NCBI GenBank assembly: GCA_014281115.1
Contig: JACONQ010000015.1
Coordinates: 1,488,001 to 1,552,000 of the forward strand
DNA: 64,000 nucleotides
Reading direction: 5' to 3'
Origin: Laburnicola sp. R22_1
Taxonomy: Eukaryota; Ascomycota; Dothideomycetes; Pleosporales; Didymosphaeriaceae
Under the pieces are notes generated by a model. It did not search any database and was not told the DNA's origin. It saw nothing but the letters and a program-made list of their open reading frames with translations. Numbering within the stretch: position 1 is the stretch's first letter; each line of letters begins with the position of its first letter. Below are positions 23,244 through 33,307 of the stretch, piece after piece. The translations under genes were made by a program, and so were the position numbers.

Positions 23244-24476
23244 ATGGAGCAACAACGACTATTGCCGCATCCACTTGTATTACCAGACACACCAGAATGT
23301 GACACTCAATCTGTTGAAGAGTCATCTGAAAATCCCGGGTCGTACAACAGGAAGGGAGACAGGCGAACATTGACGCGTTGGATCGGTTACGTCTCTACAG
23401 TTATTAGCACACTTGCGCTCGGATTTGCGTGCGGCGCATTGGTAGTACGAGGACAAAATCATCACGAAATCCAAAGGACACTATCGTCCATAGCTAATGC
23501 GACGACCTGTACGTCGGCATCTACCCGACGTGAATGGAGGAGTTTAAGTGTTGTCGAAAGAGACAACTACATCGACGCCGTGATGTGTCTCAAGGCGAAG
23601 CCCTCAAGATTGGGCATGTCTCATTCTCTCTACGATGATTTCCCATACATACATAACCAGTTCGATGGAGATGGTGAGTTGCTCCCCGCGAACACAATCC
23701 CCAAAGGCTGACACCCTCACGCAGTACATTTCGCCGCATCATTTCTGCCCTGGCACCGATATTTCATCCACATATATCACCAAGCCCTAGTTGATGAATG
23801 CAACTACGATGGTGAACTTCCATACTGGGACTGGACACTAGATTGGCAAACCCTCTTATCCTCGCCAGTATGGGATCTTGAGCATGGCTTCTCAGGCAAC
23901 GGAGCCGCGAGCTCAGAGTTAAGCACATCATTCCCTCGCTCCCATTGCGTCTCTGAAGGTCGTTTTGCGAATTTCGAAGTCGCGTATGCGAGTTCCGCCT
24001 CATCTCCACACTGCCTGACACGCGATTTCGGATCCGGCGAGTCAATGGACCAATTGATTCAAAATATTCGACCAAGTACACTGGAGCAGCTCCTGCGTGA
24101 GGACGATTATTATCGTTTTCTAATCCATCTGGAGGCGGGACCGCACGTTTCGATTCCGAAAGCCGTCATGGGGGATTTCGGTGTGTTTACGGCGCCGAAT
24201 GGTAAGCAATAGCAAATGGCAGGTCGAGCGAGGCTGCTAAAATACCACACAGATCCTGTTTTCTTCCTACATCTTGCACAAGTTGACAGGCTATGGTGGC
24301 TATGGGAGCTATACGACGTACCTCGACGCCGAAATGCGTATAGTGGCCGTTTTAAGGTAAATTCTGAACAAAAAGCTGCTCCTGAGGACATGATCTCCAT
24401 TGGTTCACTTGCCCCGGCGATTCAGGTTAAAGATGTTTTGAATTTAGAATCAGGTTCCTTGTGTTATTGGTATTAG
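23244..24476 (+). CDS. Membrane-anchored tyrosinase (type-3 copper oxidase, UstQ-like)
   Basis: Oxidises phenols; in dikaritin clusters such enzymes act on the peptide's Tyr. Three exons (23244-23673, 23725-24201, 24253-24476) give 376 residues. A single hydrophobic segment near 52-72 (YVSTVISTLALGFACGALVV) makes it a type-II membrane protein. CuA region: FPYIHNQ, then VHFAASFLPWHRYFIHIYH (about 143-160). CuB region: LEAGPHVSIPKAVMGDF (about 276-292) and DPVFFLHLAQVDRLWWLW (about 303-320). The usual His-His pair of the last motif is His-Leu here. There is no long C-terminal lid domain, as in short fungal tyrosinases. Exon joins restore VHF and NDPVFF. Context: UstYa genes and an O-methyltransferase on the left. 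Confidence 0.92.
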
Positions 24477-25034
24477 TTACTTACTTTAAACCGGGGTTCG
24501 TATAGCATAGTTACTCAATTTGCTCGCATCTGTTTCCTCTTAAACATGTGAAAGTAACACTCAAGTCTTCCATTTCCACACCCTACCTTGGGCTTACAGC
24601 GTGCAATTAATGCATATTATAGCGTGTTTTAGGAGCCTGGAGGCTAAAGAAACATGGTAGAGTCAGGTGGAAACAATGTCGGGGATAGCCATTAGGCCAG
24701 GTCACCGATATACACGAGGCACGATCCGCTTAGTTGGCTCGAAAACGTACCTTAAGAGCAAGATTGCGTTCATCAAGACGAGGACACAGAGGCAAAAATA
24801 AGAATAAAGTGACCATAGTGACCGCGATCAGTACTTCAGTGATCCACTTGTAGTTACAGCGTTGTTTCTATCTCATCCATCGTGAGCTTCGCCCGCTCAC
24901 TTCATTTTACCCTTATATGTGCTCTGTGGTTGATAAAAGCTCATCAGGTTCTTAGTACACGGGTAAGAAAGCTCCCACCCACCCTTTAAAAACCCATTGA
25001 CCTCGCATTTGATTCCTACCGTCACCAAGAACCC
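24477..25034. other. Intergenic, no gene seen
   Basis: 558 bases of mixed composition downstream of the tyrosinase. No coding frame or RNA is supported. Confidence 0.5.
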
Positions 25035-25408
25035 TCACTGCCAGTGTCGTGCAACAAGGCGTGAAGGAAGTTCGATGCGAGACAACTGGATCTGGGTATG
25101 GCCGAAGATACGCGCGGTGTGCTCAGTGAAGCCGGCCAAGACCCTTCCTGTGTACTTATTAGATATTTTACCTGAAAATTGCACCTAGATTTTGACTTAC
25201 CGCTCTCATAGCTAGGACTGATCTCCTGTAGCTCTTGTAGAAAGATCGAATCCATAGGGTCGTAATTCTCATCGTCCCATTCCGGCAAGCGGTTCACTGA
25301 ATCGATATTGACAGAGACGCCCTGCTTGCGAAGAAGATCGAGTTTAGCCCTCCGGGTAGGATAGTACCGGAGCTCCTCGTAGCTTACACCGTCCTTGCGA
25401 TGACACAC
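25035..25408 (-). pseudogene. 3' remnant of an unrecognised gene, cut off by AT-rich repeat DNA
   Basis: Two segments, 25201-25408 and 25035-25147, join through a good intron (GTAAGT...ACAG, 25148-25200) into one open frame ending at TGA. It includes YEELRYYPTRRAKLDLLRKQ and NRLPEWDDENYDPMDS, hydrophilic and codon-like. Upstream the frame runs through a possible acceptor (CTCTAG near 25410) straight into the AT-rich tract at 25440, so the 5' part appears lost. I do not recognise the family. Confidence 0.45.
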
Positions 25409-25439
25409 TAGAGAAACTTCCCGAAAGTTGATGATACTT

Positions 25440-25655
25440 AAAAAATATAATTAGTTAGACCTAGAGTAATCTAGTCTATATAACTTAACCTAAACCCTAA
25501 CTTATATAATATTAACCTAATCTAAGCCCTAACTTAGATAATATTAATTTAATTTTAACCTATAACTACTATAAAATAGTTATGTTAGGGTTAAGTTAAT
25601 ATTAGGGTCTTATATAAAGCAACCTAACCCTAACCTAACCTCAACCCATTTGCCA
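25440..25655. repeat. AT-rich tract with interstitial telomere-like CCCTAA/TTAGGG motifs
   Basis: Reads CCTAAACCCTAACTT, AAGCCCTAACTT, then TTAGGGTTAAG and TTAGGGTC, then ACCTAACCCTAACCTAACC. Motifs point one way, then the other, then back, so the tract is partly an inverted repeat. TTAGGG is the usual fungal telomere unit. The copies are degenerate and separated by AT-rich spacers. Confidence 0.7.
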
Positions 25656-26018
25656 GCCTACTGTTGCCGCAGTAGCAACAACGCCACGCTCGTTGTCTTT
25701 AAGAGCTAGGCGGTGCCTATGATATAAGACGATGTTAATTGGCTGTGTACTCAGGACGGAACGACCATTCCCGACAACTTTCACGATGATTTCTTATCCT
25801 GGACATGCACTTAGAAATGGACGAACATGATTCGACCACATCACGGATGCTTTCAGGTGACGAGCCATTTGCAGCTGATCAGCACTTTCTTTGAAGTTAC
25901 GCTTTCGTAATGAGGCGCCGTCGGGATCGAAGAAAGAGAGTTCAAAAGAGCGTGTTCCTTCGCAGAGGGCACGCTCAGCACGGCTCCGTTCGCGTCTTTT
26001 GTTGATATCCCATCCAAC
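25656..26018. other. Intergenic, upstream region of the secreted-protein pseudogene
   Basis: 363 bases of ordinary composition with no recognised gene. Confidence 0.4.
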
Positions 26019-26983
26019 ATGCATTCCTTTGCACCTCTTGTCCTGTTGGGCACCATCGGTGCTGCTTTGTCGCAGAACATGTCGCTTTGCGACAAATACA
26101 CCACGGCACTTCTCGAGGAAAACAATGGCACGAACCAGTACACTCTATTGACGCTGCTTGTGAACACTGTTGTCATCGGAAACTACATACAACCGAACAA
26201 GAATGCAGTCCCCGGAATCCTCGCCAAGGCTATGTATGGTCAATGGTGATGAGGTCGACCTCCTTCCGTATTTCGATGGTTCTTTGAAGTCCACCAACCG
26301 TGGAGGTTCTATGGGAGTTGCGATCAACTTTCTCGATGATGGTGGCGCTGAGCCATTGATGAAGAACAAGCCCTCCAACACAGAGAGCTCGAATCAATAG
26401 TAGGCCGGCTCATCCATTGATTTACTCTTTCTTATACTAACTATACCGAAGATTTTTGATGACCCATCTCTACGAATTCTTCGGCAAGCTGCTCGGCTGC
26501 TCCGCCTACAACACCATGGATTTCCCCGCCTACAGCGGCGATGACATGGCCTCCTCGCACGCCTTCATGAGCCTCGACCCTTCCGAATTCGGATACTTTG
26601 TGCAGCAAGTCGGCCCCGCAGCGGGCTCCTTCGGCGTCACCGATGAAGACGTTACCACCGTTGCGGCCGCGCTCCAGAAGCTGTTCGGATATAGATGCAG
26701 CCCGCCGACAACTGTGATCCCAGAGCAAGGCCCGACGCTGAATAGCATCTGTTAGAATGAGCAGTGTCCGCTTGATCCCATGGCTACATGCGCGGCTTAT
26801 CCGAATAATGGGACGGTGATGGAGCCGCTGATGGTGAATGAGACGACGAGTGGCACTATGCCGAGTTCGACGGGTATGATTCCTTCTGGTACTGGAGTGC
26901 CGGACTTCACAGGAGCTGCTGTTGCTCAGGGAGCTGGGTTTGCGGCTTTGGTTGGTGGACTGGCCTTCCCGATTGTAATTTAA
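26019..26983 (+). pseudogene. Secreted, GPI-type fungal protein gene with three disabling lesions
   Basis: The start MHSFAPLVLLGTIGAALSQN is a signal peptide, followed by LCDKYTTALL, a landmark of a secreted ascomycete family without known function. Homologous segments continue downstream in other frames: EVDLLPYFDGSL, GVAINFLDDGG, THLYEFFGKLLGCSAY, FGYFVQQVGPAAGSFGV and YRCSPPTTVIPEQGP, then a Thr/Ser-rich tail and a hydrophobic GPI-type end. Lesions: four extra bases (26238-26241) shift the frame. The best intron (26400-26451) joins TA to A and makes a stop. A TAG at 26753-26755 stands where the flanking frame continues with NEQCPLDPMA, as a C-to-T change of CAG would give. As it stands only about 76 residues could be made. 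Confidence 0.8.
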
Positions 26984-27390
26984 TGAGCTAGGTATGATAG
27001 TGAAAAACATCAAGTTCTTATTTGAACCGCGCATTATACTTGGTCCGCTATTGGTGACGCCTTTCCTACTGTGCAATTTATGGCATTGGTCAAGGCAACG
27101 TTGGTGCATCGCGAAGGAGATAACAGGTGCAGAATGTGGCAAACAGAAGTAAAGATGTACTTAGAGGCCGTTCCTTGTTCGAAGACGTCGTGTGTCACAT
27201 CAACATACAGTGTTAAACGAAAGTTCAGAGACCTATTGTAGACTGGATTGCTTTAGGACACATCATACCATCTCCAAAATTGATCCTGGTATTTTAGGAC
27301 GGTCTCAGAGCCGGTGGGAACTTCCAAGGTTGTCCGCACAACCCGTTTTCCAGTGCTTTAGCTAGCTATGTACAGCATGTAGTGGACCGT
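26984..27390. other. Intergenic, no gene seen
   Basis: About 400 bases between the pseudogene and the Cys-rich frame; nothing recognisable. Confidence 0.4.
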
Positions 27391-27660
27391 TTACTGTACA
27401 CAGCAGTCATAGAAGCACCCATAACAGTTGCAGAAGTTCTGACCCTCTTCGCAGTCCTGCGGTGAGCATCGACAATCGATATCCCAGTACCTCCACCAGA
27501 CCTCTCTAAGGAAATCCATTGCTTGTGGTATGTGTGGCGTCAAAGCTAGTAGTCGAGCGATTGTATTTGGTCGTAAGGCTTGCTGTTTTTCTTCTTCAGG
27601 TGGTGTAAGTTGAGCGAGAGCGAGAGCGAAGAGGGTGATTTGAAGAAGCGTGCAGATATG
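27391..27660 (-). CDS. Cys-rich, signal-peptide-like reading frame without an ATG
   Basis: Minus-strand frame of 89 codons ending at TAA. It opens with a hydrophobic stretch, HICTLLQITLFALALAQ, as in a signal peptide, then a charged/Gln-rich region. It ends in a Cys-dense tail with eight cysteines in the last 28 residues (DCRCSPQDC, then FCNCYGCFYDCC). This is the layout of small secreted effector-like or antimicrobial-like proteins. No in-frame ATG precedes the hydrophobic part: three in-frame stops lie 12 to 33 bases further up. Upstream in the same frame, an ATG-started stretch (from 27819) ends before it. Either an unseen 5' exon supplies the start or the start has been lost. No family is recognised. 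Confidence 0.4.
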   Translation of the reverse strand, partial: HICTLLQITLFALALAQLTPPEEEKQQALRPNTIARLLALTPHIPQAMDFLREVWWRYWDIDCRCSPQDCEEGQNFCNCYGCFYDCCVQ

Positions 27661-28712
27661 GAGAGGGACAGTAGGCTACTAAGTAGAGCCTTAAGAACTA
27701 GTCGTCGTTTGATTTGGCTTCTTGGGAACGGGCTTTTGTAAACAGCTCTTCGCGCAAACGAGTGTTGGACAAATAGCGTCCATTGGGCCGTCTTCCCTTC
27801 CGTCGAGATAAGTCATCATTGGTTTAAAAATGTAAATCGTTACAGCTTTCTCTCACAGCGTTATACCGTGTACGGAACGTGCGCGAAGTATTCTTCATGA
27901 TAAATGTAAATCGATTCGCAGCCAGCTTCCAAGAGAGCACGGTACTCTAACAGTTGTCAAGTTAGCATAACCGAAAGATGTTCTTACATATCCTTGGAGG
28001 ATGCTGCGAACGGATCTACGAACGCAGTAGTTGGTCTCCAACAGCGATCATTCGAATGTTTGCCAGCTGTACTCTTTAGTTTGCCTCAGTGATTAAGGCT
28101 GACTGTAAGAACAACGCTCAGCCACTCAGACCAACAATGTGCTCCAGCACTGTGGTAATGTACCTACCAAGAGAGCAATTCCTCAAACGGAAAGGCACGA
28201 TAGGTGACGTCATATTGTTAGAACCAGAACACTGGTGTCAAGAAGCCAGATGCGAGGTATGACGCTCGAATTGCGAACACGCACGATGGAATAGAAGATG
28301 AATGAAAAATGTGAGCTTATGGTTTGTTAGGCGCACTTTTCAGGCTATTTCGTATGGCCGACCAATGAGTTTACAGAATCTCTCCGAAGGTGCATCGCGC
28401 GTCGAACTTTTGGCACCCTTTTTTTTGCTTACCATAGCGGAATGCCCTCTATTGATTTCTCTCACAAAGGATCGAAGTAATTCATTCACATGGCTAATGC
28501 ATCACCGGTCGGAATACGGCTGCACAGATCCACCGGGTCCGTAATTACGTCATACCGCGCTCAGAGCTTATAGCTCGAGCTTCGTGCCCTCTCAACGTAC
28601 ATATATACCTTCTGTACCTCGACAACGGCCCTCTTCCATCCATTGAGCCCACCACATATCAATTACACACCAAATCACACCTTGAAACCTCGCCTCACAC
28701 TTAAACATCGCC
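27661..28712. other. Intergenic, no supported gene
   Basis: About 1 kb. Short frames exist on both strands, but none has a family match or convincing introns. Confidence 0.4.
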
Positions 28713-29228
28713 ATGGGTTGGTTCAGCAGCGCAAAGGAGAACGCCTCCACGCCCACACCACCGACCACCGAAGGCAACTCGAAACTAGTCGGAGCTGAGC
28801 AGGATCGATACTCTTCGCACTTTAGCATTGGAGATGCGGGCGTAGATCGCATCAAGGAGGGTCTCAAGGACATGGCGAGTCACAAGGGCAGTGGCGCCGA
28901 GCAGGACAGATACGCATCACACTTTAGCCTCGACCACGACCCGGTCAGAGCCGCAGCACATGCACTCGTACAGGCGAAGCGCTCGGGGGCTGAGCAGGAC
29001 AGACTGGGTGGCTACTTCGGTCTCGGTCACGATGGCTGGGCCCGCGCGAGGAGGTTGGCTGAGATGCAAGGCGAGGCCGCTGAGCAGGTACGTGAATTCT
29101 TGTTGAATTGGGGGAGCCACTAACAGCTTTAGGACCGATATGGTTCGCATTTCGGCGTAGATCCCGACTCTGTCAAGAGGGCTGCTCTCTCGGTACAAGA
29201 AGGCGTGAAGCAAGCTATGGACAGATAG
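28713..29228 (+). CDS. Small protein of four AEQDRY repeats, function unknown
   Basis: Exons 28713-29087 and 29133-29228 (intron GTACGT...TTTAG) give 156 residues. The core is a repeated unit of about 30-36 residues: VGAEQDRYSSHFS, SGAEQDRYASHFS, SGAEQDRLGGYFG and AAEQDRYGSHFG, each followed by an Asp/Gly turn and an amphipathic Lys/Arg-Ala segment. The intron falls exactly inside the last AEQ/DRY, and splicing restores the fourth copy, which strongly supports the gene model. There is no signal peptide (start MGWFSSAKEN), no membrane span and no Kex2-like sites, so it is probably cytosolic. I know no named family for it. Confidence 0.82.
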
Positions 29229-29740
29229 ACGATGGCAGGAGGTGGATTGAAGAACGAAGGCATTGGGGGTTGAGTCAGACGACTCTTGCTCTTGTACAGT
29301 ACAATTGTATCTCCGGAATCAATGGCATTGCGTCCTATAATATCCGCAACGTCCGCCTATCAGAGGCTATCCATGCAATCCGGACACGTGCGACGGATCC
29401 TCTATCTCTCCGACTAATTGCACATTGTGAATGTTTTCCGACGTAGCAGCAGCCTTTGTCAGCAACGGCAGCATCTGCTTTGTCTATGATGCACAGCAGC
29501 GGCTCCACAGTAGTGGTAATGATTGGTGGTAGTGTTGAGGGCCCCACCAAGCAGCGACCCGCTCCCGGTCAAATACTTTAGCATTTTGTAAAGCATCCGG
29601 GAGCAACACTGCACTTACGGTGTAAATATTGACCCGGACTATAGCACATCGCCATCATTTATTATTACTATAAATATCTTGCTGGAACGCCAGTAACTCT
29701 GTTCATCCGTTCGATAATTACTACGCGGCTCATCTCAAGC
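29229..29740. other. Intergenic between repeat-protein and epimerase genes
   Basis: 512 bases, no gene recognised; presumably the epimerase promoter lies here. Confidence 0.4.
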
Positions 29741-30884
29741 ATGTCGCATAACATCCTCATCACCGGCGGCTCTGGCTATCTCGGTGGAACCTTGCTTCAT
29801 CAACTTAAGACCGCAAACCTTCCCTCATACTCCAAGCTCTATGCTCTCGTGCGCACCGACGCACAAGCAGAAACTGTGCGCCAATACGATGCAACACCTA
29901 TCCGGTTCGACGTCTCAGACCCCGCATCCATCCAATCCAACATCATCACCAACAAGATCACAATCGTCTTCCACCTCTACGACCCCCTCGACGTCGGCAC
30001 GCCACACTGGATCCAGGCCCTCGCGACCGTAAAAGAGCAAACCAACCAAGACGTCCACTTCCTCTTCACCACAGGCGCGAAACTATTTTCCTCGCATGCC
30101 GGTGCACCAACCGACAAGCCGCTCCCAGACACCGATCCGCACCTTTACGATGTGCAGAAAGCGCAGCCAGACAGAGCGCCGATGGCAGCCATGGCCGCAG
30201 GAGCCAAAGCGAATAACCTCGTCATCGACATCGCCGAAGCCCATGGCGTGAAGAGCTATATATTCGCACCTTGCATCGTTTACGGTCGGGGTCTGGGATT
30301 AGGAAACCCTATTTCTATCCAAACCGTTGCGATTGTGCGCGCTGCTAGGCCTCTGTGGCGTATGTACAAAGTTGACAAGGGGAAGCCGACGTGGCCTGTT
30401 TGCCATGTGCTCGATAATACAGCCCTTTACATTGAGATTTTGAGGGGCATTTTGGAAGGGAAGGATATTGGTCATGGGAAGAATGGGTATTTCCTTGCGG
30501 CGTCTGGGAGCGTGGCTTGGGATGATCTGTATATTGCGATGGCGAAGGCGATGAGGAAGCGGCTTATTGTCATCGATGATACTATTGCGATGGCAGAGGA
30601 TTATGTTTTGAAAAAGATGGGAGAAGCTTTGGATTGTCCACCGGCATTTGTCCCGATGCAGATAGGTGGGCTGTAAGTTCCCTGATATTGCAAGGAAGGA
30701 GACGACCCAACTGACGTGGTACAGGTGTACGATGACGGCGGAGCATGGAAAGAAGATTGGGTGGACACCAAAGTTTAAGCCTGCGCATATTCTGGAAGCT
30801 GTGGATGAGGAAGTGGAGCTCATTTTGGAGAATTTGGACGGGGCGAAGAGCTATGCGATTCCCAAGGGTACCAAATTGAAGTAG
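29741..30884 (+). CDS. NAD(P)-dependent epimerase/dehydratase-type reductase (extended SDR)
   Basis: Two exons (29741-30672 and 30725-30884; intron GTAAGT...TACAG) give 363 residues. The N-terminal nucleotide-binding motif is TGGSGYLGG (about residues 8-16). A YxxxK-type catalytic pair appears as YDVQK at about 135. Later segments (FAPCIVYGRGLGLGNPISIQ, WPVCHVLDNT) match the extended-SDR/NmrA-like fold. The second exon contributes a C-terminal IGWTPKFKPAHILEAVDEEV. The substrate is unknown. It is co-directional with the PLP enzyme and the MFS gene that follow, consistent with but not proof of a cluster role. Confidence 0.88.
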
Positions 30885-31480
30885 TGAGTCGAGCTAAAGA
30901 CACGGTGTCTTGCTTGGGCTTTGGTAAAGGAATACGGAATTTTATGTTGCGATTGACGTCAGGTAGTTGCATATACATGTTCTGCTTTCATCTGTTTTCC
31001 GATTTGCTACCACGGAAGTGTAAGCACAGCCCATTTCTAAGAAGCCAGAGCCTACTTTCTAAGCCCATTCCGCCCACTCCCTTGTCATCGCCCCGCTCGC
31101 CGCTCTTAGCATTCGGTCAGCCTCTGGATCATCCAGGCCGACGGTGACTCCAATATCAAACCTACATTTGTCTCAGTTCAATAAAGCCCTTGTGTTATGA
31201 TTACTGCGTTTCGCTTTGCAGGCCTTAGAAAAGCTTGAGCCCAGTTTGACTAATGAACTATCACAAGCACACCGAAAAGATCCTCTGGTACGGCGTTCTT
31301 CAACATCCACAACTGCGGATTGGCCGAAGGATGACAGGCGGCGTAGCTGTATTCTTGGGAGCTGCTGCTGCGTAAGACAGCTTGCCACCCCGGCAGAGAA
31401 TTATATAGTATTTATATAGTGAGACTTTGAAGATACGCATGCAGTGTCACCCCAGATGAGCTCGAATCTTTCCGGGAACC
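30885..31480. other. Intergenic, no gene seen
   Basis: About 600 bases between co-directional genes; holds the 3' end of one and the promoter of the next. Confidence 0.4.
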
Positions 31481-32610
31481 ATGGCTTTCTATGAACTTCC
31501 GTCAACCGCGGCCGTTGAAGAGAGTGCTCTACTTATCTCGCATATCGTCAACAAAACGCCGGTCAAGACATCACTACGGCTCACGGAAATCGCGAACAAG
31601 AATCTTCAAGCCCAGGAGCTCGCAGATTCAAAATCCAGTATTGAACTTTACTTCAAATGCGAGAACCTACAACGCACCGGATCCTTCAAATTCCGGGGAG
31701 CATGTCACTTCCTGGCAAAACTCGACGACGACGCACTTGCGAAGGGAGTGGTAGCTTATAGCACAGGTACTACCAATGTCCGATCTCGTCTCTTCATGTT
31801 TTGACTTTCTCAGGCAACCATGCCCAGGCAGTAGCCCACGCCGCTCAACTTGCATCACGAAAGCGCAACATGCATGTACCGTGCTACGTTGTAGTACCCT
31901 CCAACTGTCCGTCCGCCAAAATATCCGCTGCTCAAGACTACGGAGCCACCGTTATACTCGCAGGAATCGACCCCAATGATCGAATCATGCTCGCCGAGGA
32001 AGTGCAGCGCGCTACTGGCTCGATCCTCGTCCCTCCAGCTGACCACGTAGACATCGTCCTCGGTCAGTCGACTGCAGTGCAAGAATTTGTGCAGCAGGCG
32101 ACCCAAATGGCACGAGGCCTCGATGCAATCATCATCCCTAGTGGAGGAGGAGGCTTGCTCTGCGGCGCAATCGCAGTCTGTAAGCCTCAGGGCGTAGCTG
32201 TCTTCGGAGCTGAACCCGAATATGGAGGACCTGGACTAGCCTCTGCTCTGGAAAAAGGGAGTCGCACGACGAGCATACAAGGTCCGATTTCGATCGCGGA
32301 TGGATTGCGCTCGCTGACTGGCCAGGCGAATTGGGAACATATCAGAGCTAGTGGGAATGTGGAACAAGTGTTTACTGTTAGTGAGGCGCGGATCAAAGAA
32401 GCGTTGAAGTTGGCGGTTGAGGAGCTGGGATTCGTTATTGAGGCGAGCGCTACTGTGCCGCTGGCGGTGGCACTGTTTAGCCGTGAATTTCAGCGACGGA
32501 TCGTGGCTGCTGATAGGCGGATGAGAGTGGGTGTTGTTCTGACTGGGGGTAACGTCAGCATGGACAATCTGCCCGCTATGATGCCTGGAAAAATTGCGAG
32601 GTCGGCTTAG
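31481..32610 (+). CDS. PLP enzyme of the serine racemase / threonine dehydratase family
   Basis: Fold-type II PLP enzyme that racemises or deaminates Ser/Thr-like amino acids. Exons 31481-31766 and 31814-32610 give 360 residues. The Schiff-base lysine is in GSFKFRGACHFL (about residue 70). The substrate loop STGNHAQAVAHAA is restored by splicing. The phosphate-binding glycine loop is SGGGGLLCG (about 203). The C-terminal VVLTGGNV is the conserved cofactor-ring contact. The length fits single-domain serine racemases; there is no ACT regulatory domain as in biosynthetic threonine deaminase. In a peptide or amino-acid-derived pathway it could supply a D- or dehydro-amino acid; that is inference. 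Confidence 0.9.
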
Positions 32611-33307
32611 CATTAGTTGACGGGGCTGTTTGGAGATGCGTCGCGTGTTTCTATTGTTCTGAAGTTTTCGCCGATCGAAAAGCTCGCTACCTTGTAGCTG
32701 GTTGATCTTTCCTTCACAGATTCCGGCTCTAGTTGAACATACCTAGGTAAAGTGGCTATGGGGAATATCCCCTCTCCTACATTTCGGGGCGTATCAATGA
32801 GTGAGCTGACGTGAACACTACCCCGACAACCAATACAGCCCACAAAAAGTACGCCTTCTGTCTCAGCCCCAAATATTAGAAATACATCGAGTGGCACAGC
32901 ATCCTGAACACATGGGTGACCAGAGAATGCGACCAAGTGCCAGATACTGTGCCTTCTCCACATTGGTTGTAGTGCTCCGAAGTATCGCTCAAGCCGATGG
33001 GAATCTGAGGCAACCATAGGTCAACTAGCGCTATCGTGCGTGTACTCATGCGGCAAGGTGCCGATTGACTCCAATTTTGGGTTTGCATATGTCGGTTTTC
33101 TTCAGGGGAGCCGCTGAGTGTAGCACTTGACTCTTGGGGCTAAGTGCCATATACTAGGCAAGGGCGACATGCCCGGCCAGACGAGTACCATTTTCTTAAA
33201 GCTTCCACAGTATATGGACCCATACAAAGCAAAAGAATTCATAGAAGCTCCTAATTTTCGTCGTTTCATTGTTAAACCGCGGAACAACACGTCTGAGATC
33301 TCCCAAA
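32611..33307. other. Intergenic, with an unconvincing antisense frame
   Basis: A minus-strand frame spans 32613-33017, but its translation resembles no family and has no intron or neighbour support. Otherwise nothing. Confidence 0.4.

Noticed and set aside
25440..25655. A true chromosome end
   Set aside because: Motifs are degenerate, alternate in orientation, and normal genes lie on both sides.
26441..27142. Minus-strand 233-codon frame opposite the secreted-protein pseudogene
   Set aside because: The sense strand shows clear family motifs; the antisense protein resembles nothing.
32613..33017. Minus-strand frame of 134 codons between the PLP and MFS genes
   Set aside because: No domain, no signal, no intron support, and its translation looks random; treated as intergenic.
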